Assembly (NCBI GenBank): GCA_021815925.1 | Contig: JAKAZL010000003.1 | Location: forward strand, 43,556-107,555 | Direction: 5' to 3' | Source: Pseudomonadota bacterium | GTDB lineage: Bacteria > Pseudomonadota > Gammaproteobacteria > Steroidobacterales > Steroidobacteraceae | Length of the DNA: 64,000 nucleotides | In this document: piece by piece, positions 51,036 through 60,604 of the stretch | How positions within the stretch are numbered: the stretch's first letter is position 1 | Layout of the letters: each line of letters starts with the position of its first letter | Translations under genes and position numbers: made by a program | Notes under the pieces: generated by a model | The model's input: only the letters and a program-made list of their open reading frames with translations | The model's database searches: none | What the model was told of the DNA's origin: nothing

Positions 51036-52055
51036 ATGACCCCGACCCTCACGATCGAACTCGCCGAGCGCTTTGCACGCATCGCACTCGGCCATGCAAC
51101 GCGCGAATACCCCAACAAGCTCGATCACGTGCTCACGGGACCTTCGGACGTGCGTTCCCCGCGCGAGCTGCACCCGATCTTCTTCGGCAGCTTCGACTGG
51201 CACTCCTGCGTGCACGCGCACTGGCTGCTCGCGCGGCTGTACCGGCGCTTCCCGCAGCTCGAGGTCGCAGGCCAGATCCGTGCGCTGCTCGATGCGCAGT
51301 TCACCGCAGCGAAGGTCGCCGGGGAGCTCGCCTACCTGGAGCCCGCCGCCGCGCGCGGGTTCGAGCGGCCCTACGGCTGGGCATGGCTGTTGATGCTCGC
51401 AGGCGAGCTGCACCGCCACGACAGCACCGAGGGTCGAGTGTGGGCCGCTCGCCTCGCGCCGCTCGCCGCGGCGTTCGTACGCCGCTTCGAGGCGTTTCTG
51501 CCGCTCGCCACCTATCCGATCCGCGCCGGCGTGCATTCGAATACCGCCTTCGCGCTGCTCCTGGCGCGCGATTACGCCGCCGCCACCGGGCATGCGGCGT
51601 TCGCGGAGCTGTGTGCCGTCACGGCACGGCGCTGGTACGGCGCGGACCGTGTGAGTCCCGCGTGGGAGCCGTCCCAGGATGAATTCCTCTCCCCGACGCT
51701 CATCGAGGCGGCCTTGATGTCCGAGGTGCTCGCAGCGGGGGAGTTCGCCGCGTGGTTTGCCGGATTCCTGCCCGAGGCGGCGCAGGGTCTGCCGGCGACG
51801 CTGTTCACGCCCGCCGCCGTCAGCGACCGGACCGACGGGAAGATCGCCCACCTCGATGGCCTGAATCTCTCCCGTGCGTGGTGCTGGCGGCGGATCGGAG
51901 CGGCGCTGGCGCCGGACGATCCGCTGCGTGGGACGCTCGGGCCGGCGATCGGGAGGCATCTGGCGAGCGCTCTGGAGCACGTCGCGGGTGACTACATGGG
52001 GGAGCATTGGCTCTCGAGTTTCGCGCTGCTGGCGCTGGACCCGGTGAGTGCCTGA
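51036..52055 (+). CDS. DUF2891 family protein
   Basis: YPNKLDHVLTGPSDVRSPRELHPIFFGSFDWHSCVHAHWLLARL...; ATG at 51036. Confidence 0.82.
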   Translation: MTPTLTIELAERFARIALGHATREYPNKLDHVLTGPSDVRSPRELHPIFFGSFDWHSCVHAHWLLARLYRRFPQLEVAGQIRALLDAQFTAAKVAGELAYLEPAAARGFERPYGWAWLLMLAGELHRHDSTEGRVWAARLAPLAAAFVRRFEAFLPLATYPIRAGVHSNTAFALLLARDYAAATGHAAFAELCAVTARRWYGADRVSPAWEPSQDEFLSPTLIEAALMSEVLAAGEFAAWFAGFLPEAAQGLPATLFTPAAVSDRTDGKIAHLDGLNLSRAWCWRRIGAALAPDDPLRGTLGPAIGRHLASALEHVAGDYMGEHWLSSFALLALDPVSA

Positions 52056-52179
52056 GGCTCACGCGCGCGAGCGTTCCGTTTGCCGGGGCGCAGGCGTATA
52101 AGGGGTTAGGCCCGTGCGGCGGCGCGCCGCCGATATCGACTCGCAACCCTCCGTGGGCCCGGGAGCAGGAGACACGCCC

Positions 52180-52533
52180 ATGGCTCGAGGAATCCCACTG
52201 GCCTGTACCGCGTTCGGTCTGCTGTGTGCCGCCGGCTCGCTCGCACGGGCGGACACGCTGCGCTGCGGCAATCGGCTGATCGACACCGGGGAGTCCATGG
52301 CGGCCGTCCAGGCGCTGTGCGGCCGGCCGGCGCTGGTGCAGCGAGGGGCCAAGTTCCACGCCAGCACCGTCGGGCCCGGCGCCGGCAACCCCGGCCCGTC
52401 CGAGACAACCGGCGCGGCGGTGCCGGTAGAGACCTGGACCTACAACCGCGGTCCGCACAAGCTCATGGTGAGCGTGCGCTTCGTCAACGGCACCGTGGTT
52501 GCGATCAAGACACTGCAGGAGTGGGGTTACTAG
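52180..52533 (+). CDS. DUF2845 domain-containing secreted protein
   Basis: ADTLRCGNRLIDTGESMAAVQALCGRPALVQ ... ETWTYNRGPHKLMVSVRFVNGTVV. Confidence 0.78.
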   Translation: MARGIPLACTAFGLLCAAGSLARADTLRCGNRLIDTGESMAAVQALCGRPALVQRGAKFHASTVGPGAGNPGPSETTGAAVPVETWTYNRGPHKLMVSVRFVNGTVVAIKTLQEWGY

Positions 52534-52615
52534 CCCCCGGGCAGGCCGCACCCAGGCGACTGCCTGCGTGCACCGGTGCAGCACCGGCACTTCAATCGCG
52601 CCCGGGATCCGCTGA

Positions 52616-52652
52616 GCGTTGGCGCAGCCGGCGAGCCCGGCTGCGCCAACGC
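52616..52652. terminator. Bidirectional terminator-like hairpin GCGTTGGCGCAGCCGG-CGAGC-CCGGCTGCGCCAACGC
   Basis: Perfect 16-bp stem between convergent gene ends (52533 + and 52658 -). Confidence 0.7.
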
Positions 52653-52657
52653 ACCGA

Positions 52658-55600
52658 TCAGGACCCGGAGGCCGGCAGGGCCGGGGGATTGTTCATCGTC
52701 ACCGCCATTCCCGTCGGCAGCGTGCTGACCCCGGCGGCGTAGGCCGCACCGTTCCACGCCTTGACGGCGCTGACCACCGAGCCGTTGTAGCGCGTGAGCA
52801 GCTGCTCGATCTCGGTGCGATCGGCGCGGATCAGGGCGAGCACCTGGGCGCGCGGCTGCTCGCCCCAGGGGCCGGCGCTCATGCCGTAGAGCGTCTCGAC
52901 GTGCTGGTGCAGGTGCGAGAAGTGGCGCAGGAAGTCCTCCTCGGCGTTGTGCTGCGTGTGCGGGTTCCACAGCACGTCCTGATAGGCGCTCAGCGTCTTC
53001 TGGAGCTTCTTCGCCTGTGCCAGCAGGGCGGCGTTGCGCTTCGCCCAGTCGGCGTCCGTGCGGCCGCGCGCCAGCACTCCAGCCAGCGTCGTGCGCATGG
53101 CCGAGACGTGGTTCAGCAGGCGATTGACCGCCGAGAGCTCCTCGCGCGCCGCCAAGCCGGCCTGGGTCGCCGCGCGGGCGCTGGCCACGCTCACCGTGTA
53201 ACGCGGGTCAGACGCCACGCTCAGCGTCACGTGCTGCGTGTACGTCCCGGCATGCAGCGTGGCGGTGTACTGACCCGGCAGCGCGCCCGGACCGAACCCG
53301 CCGTGCCCGGGCGAGCCGAGCGGCGGGTTGAGTTTGACCGGGGCCTTGTAGCGCAGATTCCAGACGATCGCGTTGAAGCCGGCCTTGCCCGGTCCGTGCA
53401 GTGTCGTCACCAGGGTGCCGGCGGCATCGCGGATCGTGATGCGCACCGGGCCGTGATGCGCGGCCTTCTCGGCCGGCGTCGGCTTCAAGGCCTTGGCGAG
53501 GTGATAGCTGATGACCGCGCCGCTGGGCGCGTTCGGGGCGACGAAGGCACTCGGTCCCACGCCGTTGGTGCGCGAGGCCTGCAGCTCGATGCCGGGCGAT
53601 GCGCTGAACGCATGGAACGGCGCCTTGGCCACCGCGCTGTCGTATTGCTCCAGGGGCCTGAGGTTGTCGAGCACCCAGATGCCGCGGCCATGCGTGGCGA
53701 GCAGCAGTCCGCGGTGATCCGGCGCGAAGCTCACGTCCCACACCGACAGGCCGTGCGGCAGGTTGGCGTGCAGCGGTTGCCAATGGCCGCCGTCATCGAA
53801 CGACACGTACAGCCCCGCGGAGATCGTGCCGGCAAACAGCAGCCCGGCATGGTTCGGGTCTTCGCTCACCACCTCGACGCTGCTTTGCGGCAGTCCGGTG
53901 GTGATGCGCGTCCAATGCTTACCGTAGTCCGTGGTGCGATAGACGAAGGGCGCATCGTTGCCGATCTCGTGACCGTCGAAGGCCGCATAGGCGGTGCCCG
54001 CCGCGAACGGCGAGGGCTCGACGTGATAGACGCGGGCCCACTGCGGCGCGCCGGGCGGAGTCACCTTGCTCCAGTGCGCCCCGTCGTCCCGGCTCACCCA
54101 GACCCAGCCGTCATCGGTGCCGACCCAGATGACCTTCGGGTCGCTCGGCGCGAGGGCGAGGGACTGGATGGTGTCGTAGGTCTCCGCCCCGCTCATGTCG
54201 AGTGTGACCGGTCCGCCGCTCGGCTTCTGCTTCGCTTTGATGTTGCGCGTCAGATCCGGACTGATGACCTGCCAGTGTTTGCCGCCGTCGGTGCTGTGGA
54301 ACACCACGTCCGCGGCGAGATACACGTTCTTCGGGTCGCTTGGGGAGACCGCCACCGGCGTGGTCCAGTCGAAGCGGTACTTCTGCGCGCCGGGGTGTTT
54401 GCCCGAGAGCAGCAGACCGCCGAGCACGTCGCGCAGGTAGGGGTTGATCTCACGCTTGCGGCCGGTGGTCCGATCGAGCACCGTCGCGAAGCCGTCATCG
54501 GTCGTGGAGTAGATGATCGAGGCATTGTTCGGGGACGGCACGACGTACTGGCCGTCGCCACCGGCGACATCGAACCAGTCCTGCGCACCGGTCACCCCGC
54601 CGCGGTCATAGTCGCTGCCCGCGCCGCACCAGGCGTCGTTGTCCTGCAGGCCGCCGCAGACCAGGTACGGCCAGGGGTGGTTCGTGGCGCTCGCGGCCAC
54701 CTGGTAGAACTGCTCGATCGGCAGGTTGTCGAGGTGGCGCCAGTGCTTGCCGGTATCGAGCGACAGGTATACCCCGCCGTCGTTGCCCTGGATGATGCGC
54801 TTGGGGTTGTGTGGATCGATCCAGATTGCATGGTGATCGACGTGCACGCCGGCATCGGCATAGAACACGTGCGCACCGCCGTCCTTGCTCTCCATCATCT
54901 TCATCGACAGCAGGAACAGCCGCTGCGGGTCGTTCGGCATCACCGCGAGCTGCGTGAAGTAAAACGGCCGCACGTCGCTGTTGTGGTTGTCGCTCACCTG
55001 GCTCCAGTGGCTGCCGAGGTCGTGCGAGACCCACAGGACGCCGCCCTTGGCCTGCAGCACCGCGTACACGGTGCTCGGCTGGCTCGGCGCGAAGGCGACG
55101 GCGCTGCGGCCGATCTTGCCGGCGGGCAACCCGTGGGTGAGCTTCTTCCAGTGCACACCGCCGTCGGTGGACCGATACAGTCCGCCGCTCTTGCCGCCGC
55201 TGGTGAGCATCCAGGCGCGCCGCTGCAACGGCCACATGCCGGCGATCAGCACCTTGGGGTTACCCGGCTCGAAGGCGAGGGTGCTGCAGCCGGTGTGATC
55301 GTTCAGGTAGAGCACGCGCTGCCAGTGCGCACCGTTGTCGGTGCTCATGAAGACCCCGCGCCGGGGGCCGCGCTTCCACAGATCACCGGTCGTGCAGGCG
55401 AACACCACGTTGGTGTTCTGCGGGTCGACGGCGATGGCTGCGATCTGCCCGGCGCTGTGCAGGCCCTTGTCCTCCCAGGTCGAGCCGCCATCGGGACTGA
55501 AGAAGATTCCCGCGCCATTGAGCACGTCATTGCGCGGATTGGCCTCGCCCGTGCCCACCCAGAGCCAGTTCGGGTTGCCGCCGGCGAGCGTCATCGAGCC

Positions 55601-55882
55601 GATCGACTGGGTCGGCTCGTGCGTGAAGATCGCCTTCCAGCTCGTACCGCCGTCCTCGGTCTTCCAGACTCCGCCGCCGGCGGAACCGACGTAGTACAGA
55701 GAGGAGTCGCCCGGCACGCCGAGCACGCTGGTGACGCGACCGCCGGCGACTGCCGGGCCGAGGTCGCGGAACTTCAGCCCGTGAAACGGGGCCGGGTGCT
55801 TCGGCGCGGCGCTCGGGGCTGCGGTGGCCACGAGGCTGGTGCCCAGGAGTGCCGCGGTTGCCAATGCCAGGATCGGGCGCAT
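52658..55882 (-). CDS. Sortilin/VPS10-like, BNR/WD40/YVTN repeat secreted protein (glycosyl hydrolase-like beta-propeller)
   Basis: 1074 aa with signal peptide; repeated VWKTEDGGTSWKAIF, FFSPDGGSTWEDKG, MSTDNGAHWQRV Asp-box motifs. Confidence 0.85.
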   Translation of the reverse strand: MRPILALATAALLGTSLVATAAPSAAPKHPAPFHGLKFRDLGPAVAGGRVTSVLGVPGDSSLYYVGSAGGGVWKTEDGGTSWKAIFTHEPTQSIGSMTLAGGNPNWLWVGTGEANPRNDVLNGAGIFFSPDGGSTWEDKGLHSAGQIAAIAVDPQNTNVVFACTTGDLWKRGPRRGVFMSTDNGAHWQRVLYLNDHTGCSTLAFEPGNPKVLIAGMWPLQRRAWMLTSGGKSGGLYRSTDGGVHWKKLTHGLPAGKIGRSAVAFAPSQPSTVYAVLQAKGGVLWVSHDLGSHWSQVSDNHNSDVRPFYFTQLAVMPNDPQRLFLLSMKMMESKDGGAHVFYADAGVHVDHHAIWIDPHNPKRIIQGNDGGVYLSLDTGKHWRHLDNLPIEQFYQVAASATNHPWPYLVCGGLQDNDAWCGAGSDYDRGGVTGAQDWFDVAGGDGQYVVPSPNNASIIYSTTDDGFATVLDRTTGRKREINPYLRDVLGGLLLSGKHPGAQKYRFDWTTPVAVSPSDPKNVYLAADVVFHSTDGGKHWQVISPDLTRNIKAKQKPSGGPVTLDMSGAETYDTIQSLALAPSDPKVIWVGTDDGWVWVSRDDGAHWSKVTPPGAPQWARVYHVEPSPFAAGTAYAAFDGHEIGNDAPFVYRTTDYGKHWTRITTGLPQSSVEVVSEDPNHAGLLFAGTISAGLYVSFDDGGHWQPLHANLPHGLSVWDVSFAPDHRGLLLATHGRGIWVLDNLRPLEQYDSAVAKAPFHAFSASPGIELQASRTNGVGPSAFVAPNAPSGAVISYHLAKALKPTPAEKAAHHGPVRITIRDAAGTLVTTLHGPGKAGFNAIVWNLRYKAPVKLNPPLGSPGHGGFGPGALPGQYTATLHAGTYTQHVTLSVASDPRYTVSVASARAATQAGLAAREELSAVNRLLNHVSAMRTTLAGVLARGRTDADWAKRNAALLAQAKKLQKTLSAYQDVLWNPHTQHNAEEDFLRHFSHLHQHVETLYGMSAGPWGEQPRAQVLALIRADRTEIEQLLTRYNGSVVSAVKAWNGAAYAAGVSTLPTGMAVTMNNPPALPASGS

Positions 55883-56141
55883 GTGGGGGTCTCCCATCGG
55901 ACGGATCGGTTTGGGGCCGCCAAGGTACCCTTTTGCCTGTGCGGCCGGGCCGCCTTTTGCCACGGCCCGTCGCCTCAATCCGGCCATTGCCCGCAAAAGC
56001 GCCCGCCGGTGCCGCTGTCCGGCCCGGTCTGCCCGCCCGCGGCGGTCCACCGGCGGTCGGCGCGGGGGCGTTCCGGCGGGTGACGGACGGCGCCGCAGGT
56101 GCTAAGTTTCGGGCCCACGATTCATAAAGTCAGGGCCAGTC

Positions 56142-56555
56142 ATGAACACGGTTCTCAAGCGGCTCGGGGTGGTGGCGCTGATCACCGGTTCCATGGGGTG
56201 TGCGCTCGCGTCGACGATTCACGTGACGCTCAGCGGTCGCCAGGAGGTGCCCGCGGTCAAGAGCACCGCGCGGGGCGAGGGGACCGTCACGGTGCTCGCC
56301 GATCACAGTCTGCGCGCCGAGGTCATCGTCCACGGGGTGAAGCCCACCATGGTGCACATCCACGAGGGGGCCACTGGGGCCAACGGACCGCCCGTAATCT
56401 GGTTGAAGCACGCCGGTGGGAATGTCTGGCGCGTTGCGCCCGGCACGAAGCTTACGCCGGCCGAGTACAAGGCCTTTCGGGCCGGTGAGCTCTATTTCAA
56501 CGTGCACAGCAAGCGCGATCCGGCCGGCGAGTTGCGCGGACAGATCAAGCCTTAG
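56142..56555 (+). CDS. CHRD domain-containing secreted protein
   Basis: VTLSGRQEVPAVKSTARGEGTVTV...GELYFNVHSKRDPAGELRGQIKP. Confidence 0.85.
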   Translation: MNTVLKRLGVVALITGSMGCALASTIHVTLSGRQEVPAVKSTARGEGTVTVLADHSLRAEVIVHGVKPTMVHIHEGATGANGPPVIWLKHAGGNVWRVAPGTKLTPAEYKAFRAGELYFNVHSKRDPAGELRGQIKP

Positions 56556-56673
56556 GGGACGGATTTCCGTTGAGTCCAAAACGGCCCGGGGCGTCTCGCG
56601 GGCGAGCCGACTGCGGGCGGCTGTCGCGGCTGGCCCGGCGGGCACTGAGCGTCACCGAGTGGATTGAGCATCG

Positions 56674-57912
56674 ATGAGCGTGCGGCTGAATCTGGAGACG
56701 CTTCCAGACTCGATTTACGCGGTTGAGCTGCAAAAGGATCCGCCGGCAGCGCGCTTCCCCGAGCCGCTCGAGGCCCAGTTCGCGCGCGCCACGTTGCGCA
56801 ACAGCCGCACCGTGGTGCGCTTCGCGTGCACATTGACGGTGCTGTTGGTTGCCCTGCGCGTCGCGGAGCTGCTCGTGACGCGACACGCACTGCCGGTGAG
56901 CCTGGTCAATGCCGGCGTGGTGCTCAGCAGCCTCGTGCTGGTGTGGCTCGCCTGGAGCCGCAGCTTCGAGCGGCTGTTCCTGCCGATCGCCTGGACTTTG
57001 GTACCGCTGCGCAACGTGCTGATCGCCGTGCAGGTGGTGCGGGCGGTCGCAGGCACAGGGGCGGTGGCCGAGCTGATGGTCCTGCCGCTGCTGATCATCG
57101 GACCGCTGTATTTCATCGGCTTGCCGTTTCGGGCCGGGCTGCTCTCCGCGGCGCTGGCCTGTGCCGGGGAGCTGTTCGCGGCGTACCTGTTTCACCTGCC
57201 TGCCTCCGTGGCCGTCCCCACCGCCGGGATCCTGCTGACGACCCTGGCAGCCTGTGCCGTTGCGGCGCGCTCGGTCGAGAAGCACTCGCGCCGCGCCTTC
57301 CTCGAGAGTCAGCTGATCGGCGAGCTCGCGCAGCAGGACGCACTCACCTGGACCAAGAACCGGCGCATGTTCGATGAGAGTCTCGCGCGACTGTGGCGTC
57401 AGGCGGCGAGCGAGACCCGTCCGCTGTCGATCCTGCTGATCGACATCGATTACTTCAAGGCGTTCAATGACCGCTACGGCCATCAGGCCGGAGATGTGGC
57501 GCTGCGCCAGGCCGCGCAGGCGATCCAGTGCTGCGCACGCCGGCCGCTCGATGTGGTGGCGCGCTACGGCGGGGAGGAGTTCGGGGCGATCCTCTTCGGC
57601 ACTGACCGGTCGGGGGCGCAGAGCACGGCCGAGGCGATGCGCCGCGCGGTGCAGGACCTGGCGATCGAGCACGACGGCTCGCGCTGCGGCAGCGTACTCA
57701 CCATCAGTGTCGGGGTCGCCGTCGTCGAGCCGACTGCGTGGCGCAATCCCTACGGGGCGCTGCAGCTGGCGGACGAGGCGCTCTACCAGGCGAAGTCCAA
57801 GGGACGCAACCGCGTGGTGATGATGGACGACGCGGCGCACCGGCTGCTGGTCACCGGTGAGTTCTCCAAGGACATCATCACGCAGCTGCGGCGGGACGCG
57901 CCGGCTAGCTGA
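56674..57912 (+). CDS. Membrane GGDEF diguanylate cyclase (GGEEF)
   Basis: Six-TM-like N-terminus; LIDIDYFKAFNDRYGHQAGD...RRPLDVVARYGGEEFGAILFG. Confidence 0.92.
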   Translation: MSVRLNLETLPDSIYAVELQKDPPAARFPEPLEAQFARATLRNSRTVVRFACTLTVLLVALRVAELLVTRHALPVSLVNAGVVLSSLVLVWLAWSRSFERLFLPIAWTLVPLRNVLIAVQVVRAVAGTGAVAELMVLPLLIIGPLYFIGLPFRAGLLSAALACAGELFAAYLFHLPASVAVPTAGILLTTLAACAVAARSVEKHSRRAFLESQLIGELAQQDALTWTKNRRMFDESLARLWRQAASETRPLSILLIDIDYFKAFNDRYGHQAGDVALRQAAQAIQCCARRPLDVVARYGGEEFGAILFGTDRSGAQSTAEAMRRAVQDLAIEHDGSRCGSVLTISVGVAVVEPTAWRNPYGALQLADEALYQAKSKGRNRVVMMDDAAHRLLVTGEFSKDIITQLRRDAPAS

Positions 57913-58132
57913 GCGCCGAGCGGGCGCCGTCGACATACTCAAGCTTGATCTTGGGCATATTCGCGCATTCCCCCCCCCAAGCTAGAGCTCCGGCCAGCTA
58001 CACGCGTCATCCTCCCGGCCGAAGCGTGACATATCGCACGCGGACCGGGGCGCTGTGCTGAGGGCCTGCCACGCGGCGCACGGTGGGGCGCGCTAAAATT
58101 GGCGTAGCAGATGCTGTGCGGGCGAACTCGGC

Positions 58133-59302
58133 ATGAGCGCATTTCAGCCGGAGACCGACCAAGCGGGGGCCGACCTCGAGCGGCTACAGCTGGTCTACGG
58201 CAATTTCCCCTTCATGCTGGCCGGGGCCACGCTCGCCGCGTGCGTGCTGGTCTGGGTGCTGTATGGGCAGATTCCGCGGCAGATTCTGTGGGGATGGCTC
58301 GGGCTGGTGCTGATCGTCTCGCTGGTGCGTCACCTGGAGAGCCGCGCGTTCCTGCGCGGACCGGGCAAGCGCTCGGCGCGTGAGTGGATCCATCGTCTTG
58401 AGATCGGCACGCTGTTCTCGGGCGTGGTGTGGGGCTTGGCCGCGTCGGCGTTTCTGGCGCGTGGCGACGAGGCGCACGAATTTCTCACCGTGCTGGTGTT
58501 CACCGGGGTCATTGCCGGCGCCATGACCTCGTACGGGGCGATGTGGCGCTGCTACATGATCTTCCTCGCACCGGTGGCCGGGCTGATGGAGTGGCGGCTG
58601 CTCACCGATCAGCTGCCCCTGCATTACGTGCTCGCGTTCGTCAACGTCGTCTACGTGACCGTCGTGGCGTACTCGGCCTACAAGACGGATCGGACCATCG
58701 GCAAGGTGCTCACCGTCACGGCCGAGAACGCCAAGCTAACCCGCGCGCTGCACTACGAGGCGACCCACGATGCGCTGGTCGATCTGATCAACCACCGGGA
58801 ATTCAATGCCCGACTGCGCGCCGTGACCGGCGGGGCACCGGAGCCGTGCGCGCTGGTGTTCATCGATCTGGACCGGTTCAAGGACGTCAATGACCGCGGC
58901 GGACATGCGGCGGGTGATGAGGCCCTGCGGCGGGTGAGCGAGATCCTCAAGCGACACGTGCGCGCCAGTGATACCGCCGCGCGGCTCGGCGGGGACGAGT
59001 TCGCGCTGCTGCTGCCGGGCTGTCCGCGCGAGCGGGCCGAACAGGTGGCCACGACCGTGCTGCGGGCCATCGAGGAGTTCGTGTTGCACTGGGAGGGCGG
59101 ACATTACTTCCGGGTCGGGGCGAGCATGGGAGTGGCCTATGCCGGGGCCGGCGAGGCCGATGCCGCGGCATTGCTGCGCGTGGCGGACTCGGCCTGTTAC
59201 GCGGCGAAGAACGCCGGTCGCGGGCGGATCGAGGTGCGCTGCGCCGTCCCGCTGCGCGAACCGAGCCATTTTGAGCTCGAGGCGCTGCGACCCTCGAGTT
59301 GA
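58133..59302 (+). CDS. Membrane GGDEF diguanylate cyclase
   Basis: TM N-terminus; FIDLDRFKDVNDRGGHAAGDEAL...VRASDTAARLGGDEFALLLPG. Confidence 0.92.
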   Translation: MSAFQPETDQAGADLERLQLVYGNFPFMLAGATLAACVLVWVLYGQIPRQILWGWLGLVLIVSLVRHLESRAFLRGPGKRSAREWIHRLEIGTLFSGVVWGLAASAFLARGDEAHEFLTVLVFTGVIAGAMTSYGAMWRCYMIFLAPVAGLMEWRLLTDQLPLHYVLAFVNVVYVTVVAYSAYKTDRTIGKVLTVTAENAKLTRALHYEATHDALVDLINHREFNARLRAVTGGAPEPCALVFIDLDRFKDVNDRGGHAAGDEALRRVSEILKRHVRASDTAARLGGDEFALLLPGCPRERAEQVATTVLRAIEEFVLHWEGGHYFRVGASMGVAYAGAGEADAAALLRVADSACYAAKNAGRGRIEVRCAVPLREPSHFELEALRPSS

Positions 59303-59381
59303 GCGGTGCGAGTCTGCGTCGAGGCCCGGATATTCCCCCGGGCGCTTGCGGCCCCGGGCCGGTACACTCCTCGCTCGCGGC

Positions 59382-59457
59382 GCCCCCGTAGCTCAGTGGA
59401 TAGAGCGACCGCCTCCTAAGCGGTAGGTCGTCGGTTCAACTCCGGCCGGGGGCGCCA
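59382..59457 (+). tRNA. tRNA-Arg(CCT)
   Basis: Cloverleaf: GCCCCCG/CGGGGGC acceptor, TAGCTCAGTGGATAGAGC D-arm, ACCGC-CTCCTAA-GCGGT anticodon arm, GTCGG-TTCAACT-CCGGC T-arm, encoded CCA. Confidence 0.96.
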
Positions 59458-59780
59458 TTGTGCGTCGAGCCAGCGGGCGGGACCGCTGCTGGGCCCTCCT
59501 CGGGCATGTCCGTATTCGGGCTCTGCCGGGTGCGCTCGTGCGCCGCGAACGCGGCCCACAGCACGCACACCACCCAGAGCGGAAAATAGATGACCGCATT
59601 GATGTGCAGGCCGAGCAGAATCGGCACCAGCACCACGACGCTCACCGTCAGCATGACCATCGCCCCGGTGACGCTCGAGTAGAACAGTCCCACCGGCCCG
59701 AGGAAGAACGCGAGCGCGACGGCGATGCCGAGCGATTTCCCGGGTCTCTCTCGAACGGAGTTGGCGGCGGTCTGACTCAT
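59436..59780 (-). CDS. Hypothetical small membrane protein
   Basis: LGIAVALAFFLGPVGLFYSSVTGAMVMLTVSVVVLVPILLG two TM; 3' end runs antisense into tRNA-Arg. Confidence 0.6.
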   Translation of the reverse strand: MSQTAANSVRERPGKSLGIAVALAFFLGPVGLFYSSVTGAMVMLTVSVVVLVPILLGLHINAVIYFPLWVVCVLWAAFAAHERTRQSPNTDMPEEGPAAVPPAGSTHNGAPGRS

Positions 59781-60083
59781 GAGAGGGCTCGCGCAAGGGG
59801 ACCGGTCACGGCCACTATACTCCCTGCACCGTGTACGCCCCAGGGACCCGCTGCGCATGTGCCTCGTTACCGCCCGGCGGGCCGGGCGGCGCTGCGGCTG
59901 CGATGGGCATCACAGTTCGGGGCGGCGCGGGCGGCGCGCGGGCGCCAGCCCCCTACAATCTCCCCCGACCCACCCTCTCACCCGGTTACCGTGTCCAGAT
60001 CGCCTTCCGGTCGTGCCCGTCGTGCCCGCGCTGCGACCTCCGAGCCCGAGCGGCGCAACGCGTCCGACCGCCGCGTCGAGGTG

Positions 60084-60482
60084 ATGCGCGCACTCGTTTA
60101 CGGCAGCCTGCGTCCGCGCCGTCAGGGTCCGCGCCGCCGGGGCGAGCACCGGCTCGCCGGGGTCGACTGGCACCATCCCTGGTGGCTCGCCGTCGGGGTG
60201 CTGATCGTGGCGCTCACCTGCGCCGATGCAGCCCTGACGCTGCTGCTGATCGCCCACGGCGCCTACGAGGTCAATCCGCTGCTCGCGCCCCTGGTGAGCC
60301 GCTCGCCGGCGTTATTCGTTCTGCTCAAAGTGGCGCTCACCGGCGCAGCGATCGTCTGCCTGACGGTGCTCGCACGGCTGCGGGTGTTCGGGCGGCTGCC
60401 TGTGCAGGCCATCCTCTACGGCGCGCTGCTCGGATACGTCGTACTTATTGTCTATGAGCTGTCGCTGCTCGGCATGCTGTGA
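60084..60482 (+). CDS. DUF5658-like small membrane protein
   Basis: LTCADAALTLLLIAHGAYEVNPLLAPLVSRSPALFVLLKVALTGAAIVCL. Confidence 0.65.
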   Translation: MRALVYGSLRPRRQGPRRRGEHRLAGVDWHHPWWLAVGVLIVALTCADAALTLLLIAHGAYEVNPLLAPLVSRSPALFVLLKVALTGAAIVCLTVLARLRVFGRLPVQAILYGALLGYVVLIVYELSLLGML

Positions 60483-60604
60483 GGACCGTGGCGCCGGTGC
60501 CGACAACTCCACGCGCGGCGCGAGGCGCCGGAGGAGGCGAGATTTCATATTCCTCGCCTGTGTCGTTTCCGTTACACTAGCGGTCTGCGGTCGCATCATT
60601 CAGC

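Noticed and set aside
52619-56083. 1154-aa plus-strand ORF opposite the BNR-repeat gene
   Set aside because: Antisense artefact of high-GC codon bias; low-complexity His/Arg/Val-rich sequence, while the minus strand has a signal peptide and clear Asp-box repeats.
57970-57978. Run of nine C residues
   Set aside because: Isolated homopolymer in an intergenic region; possible phase-variation or sequencing artefact but no gene frame depends on it.
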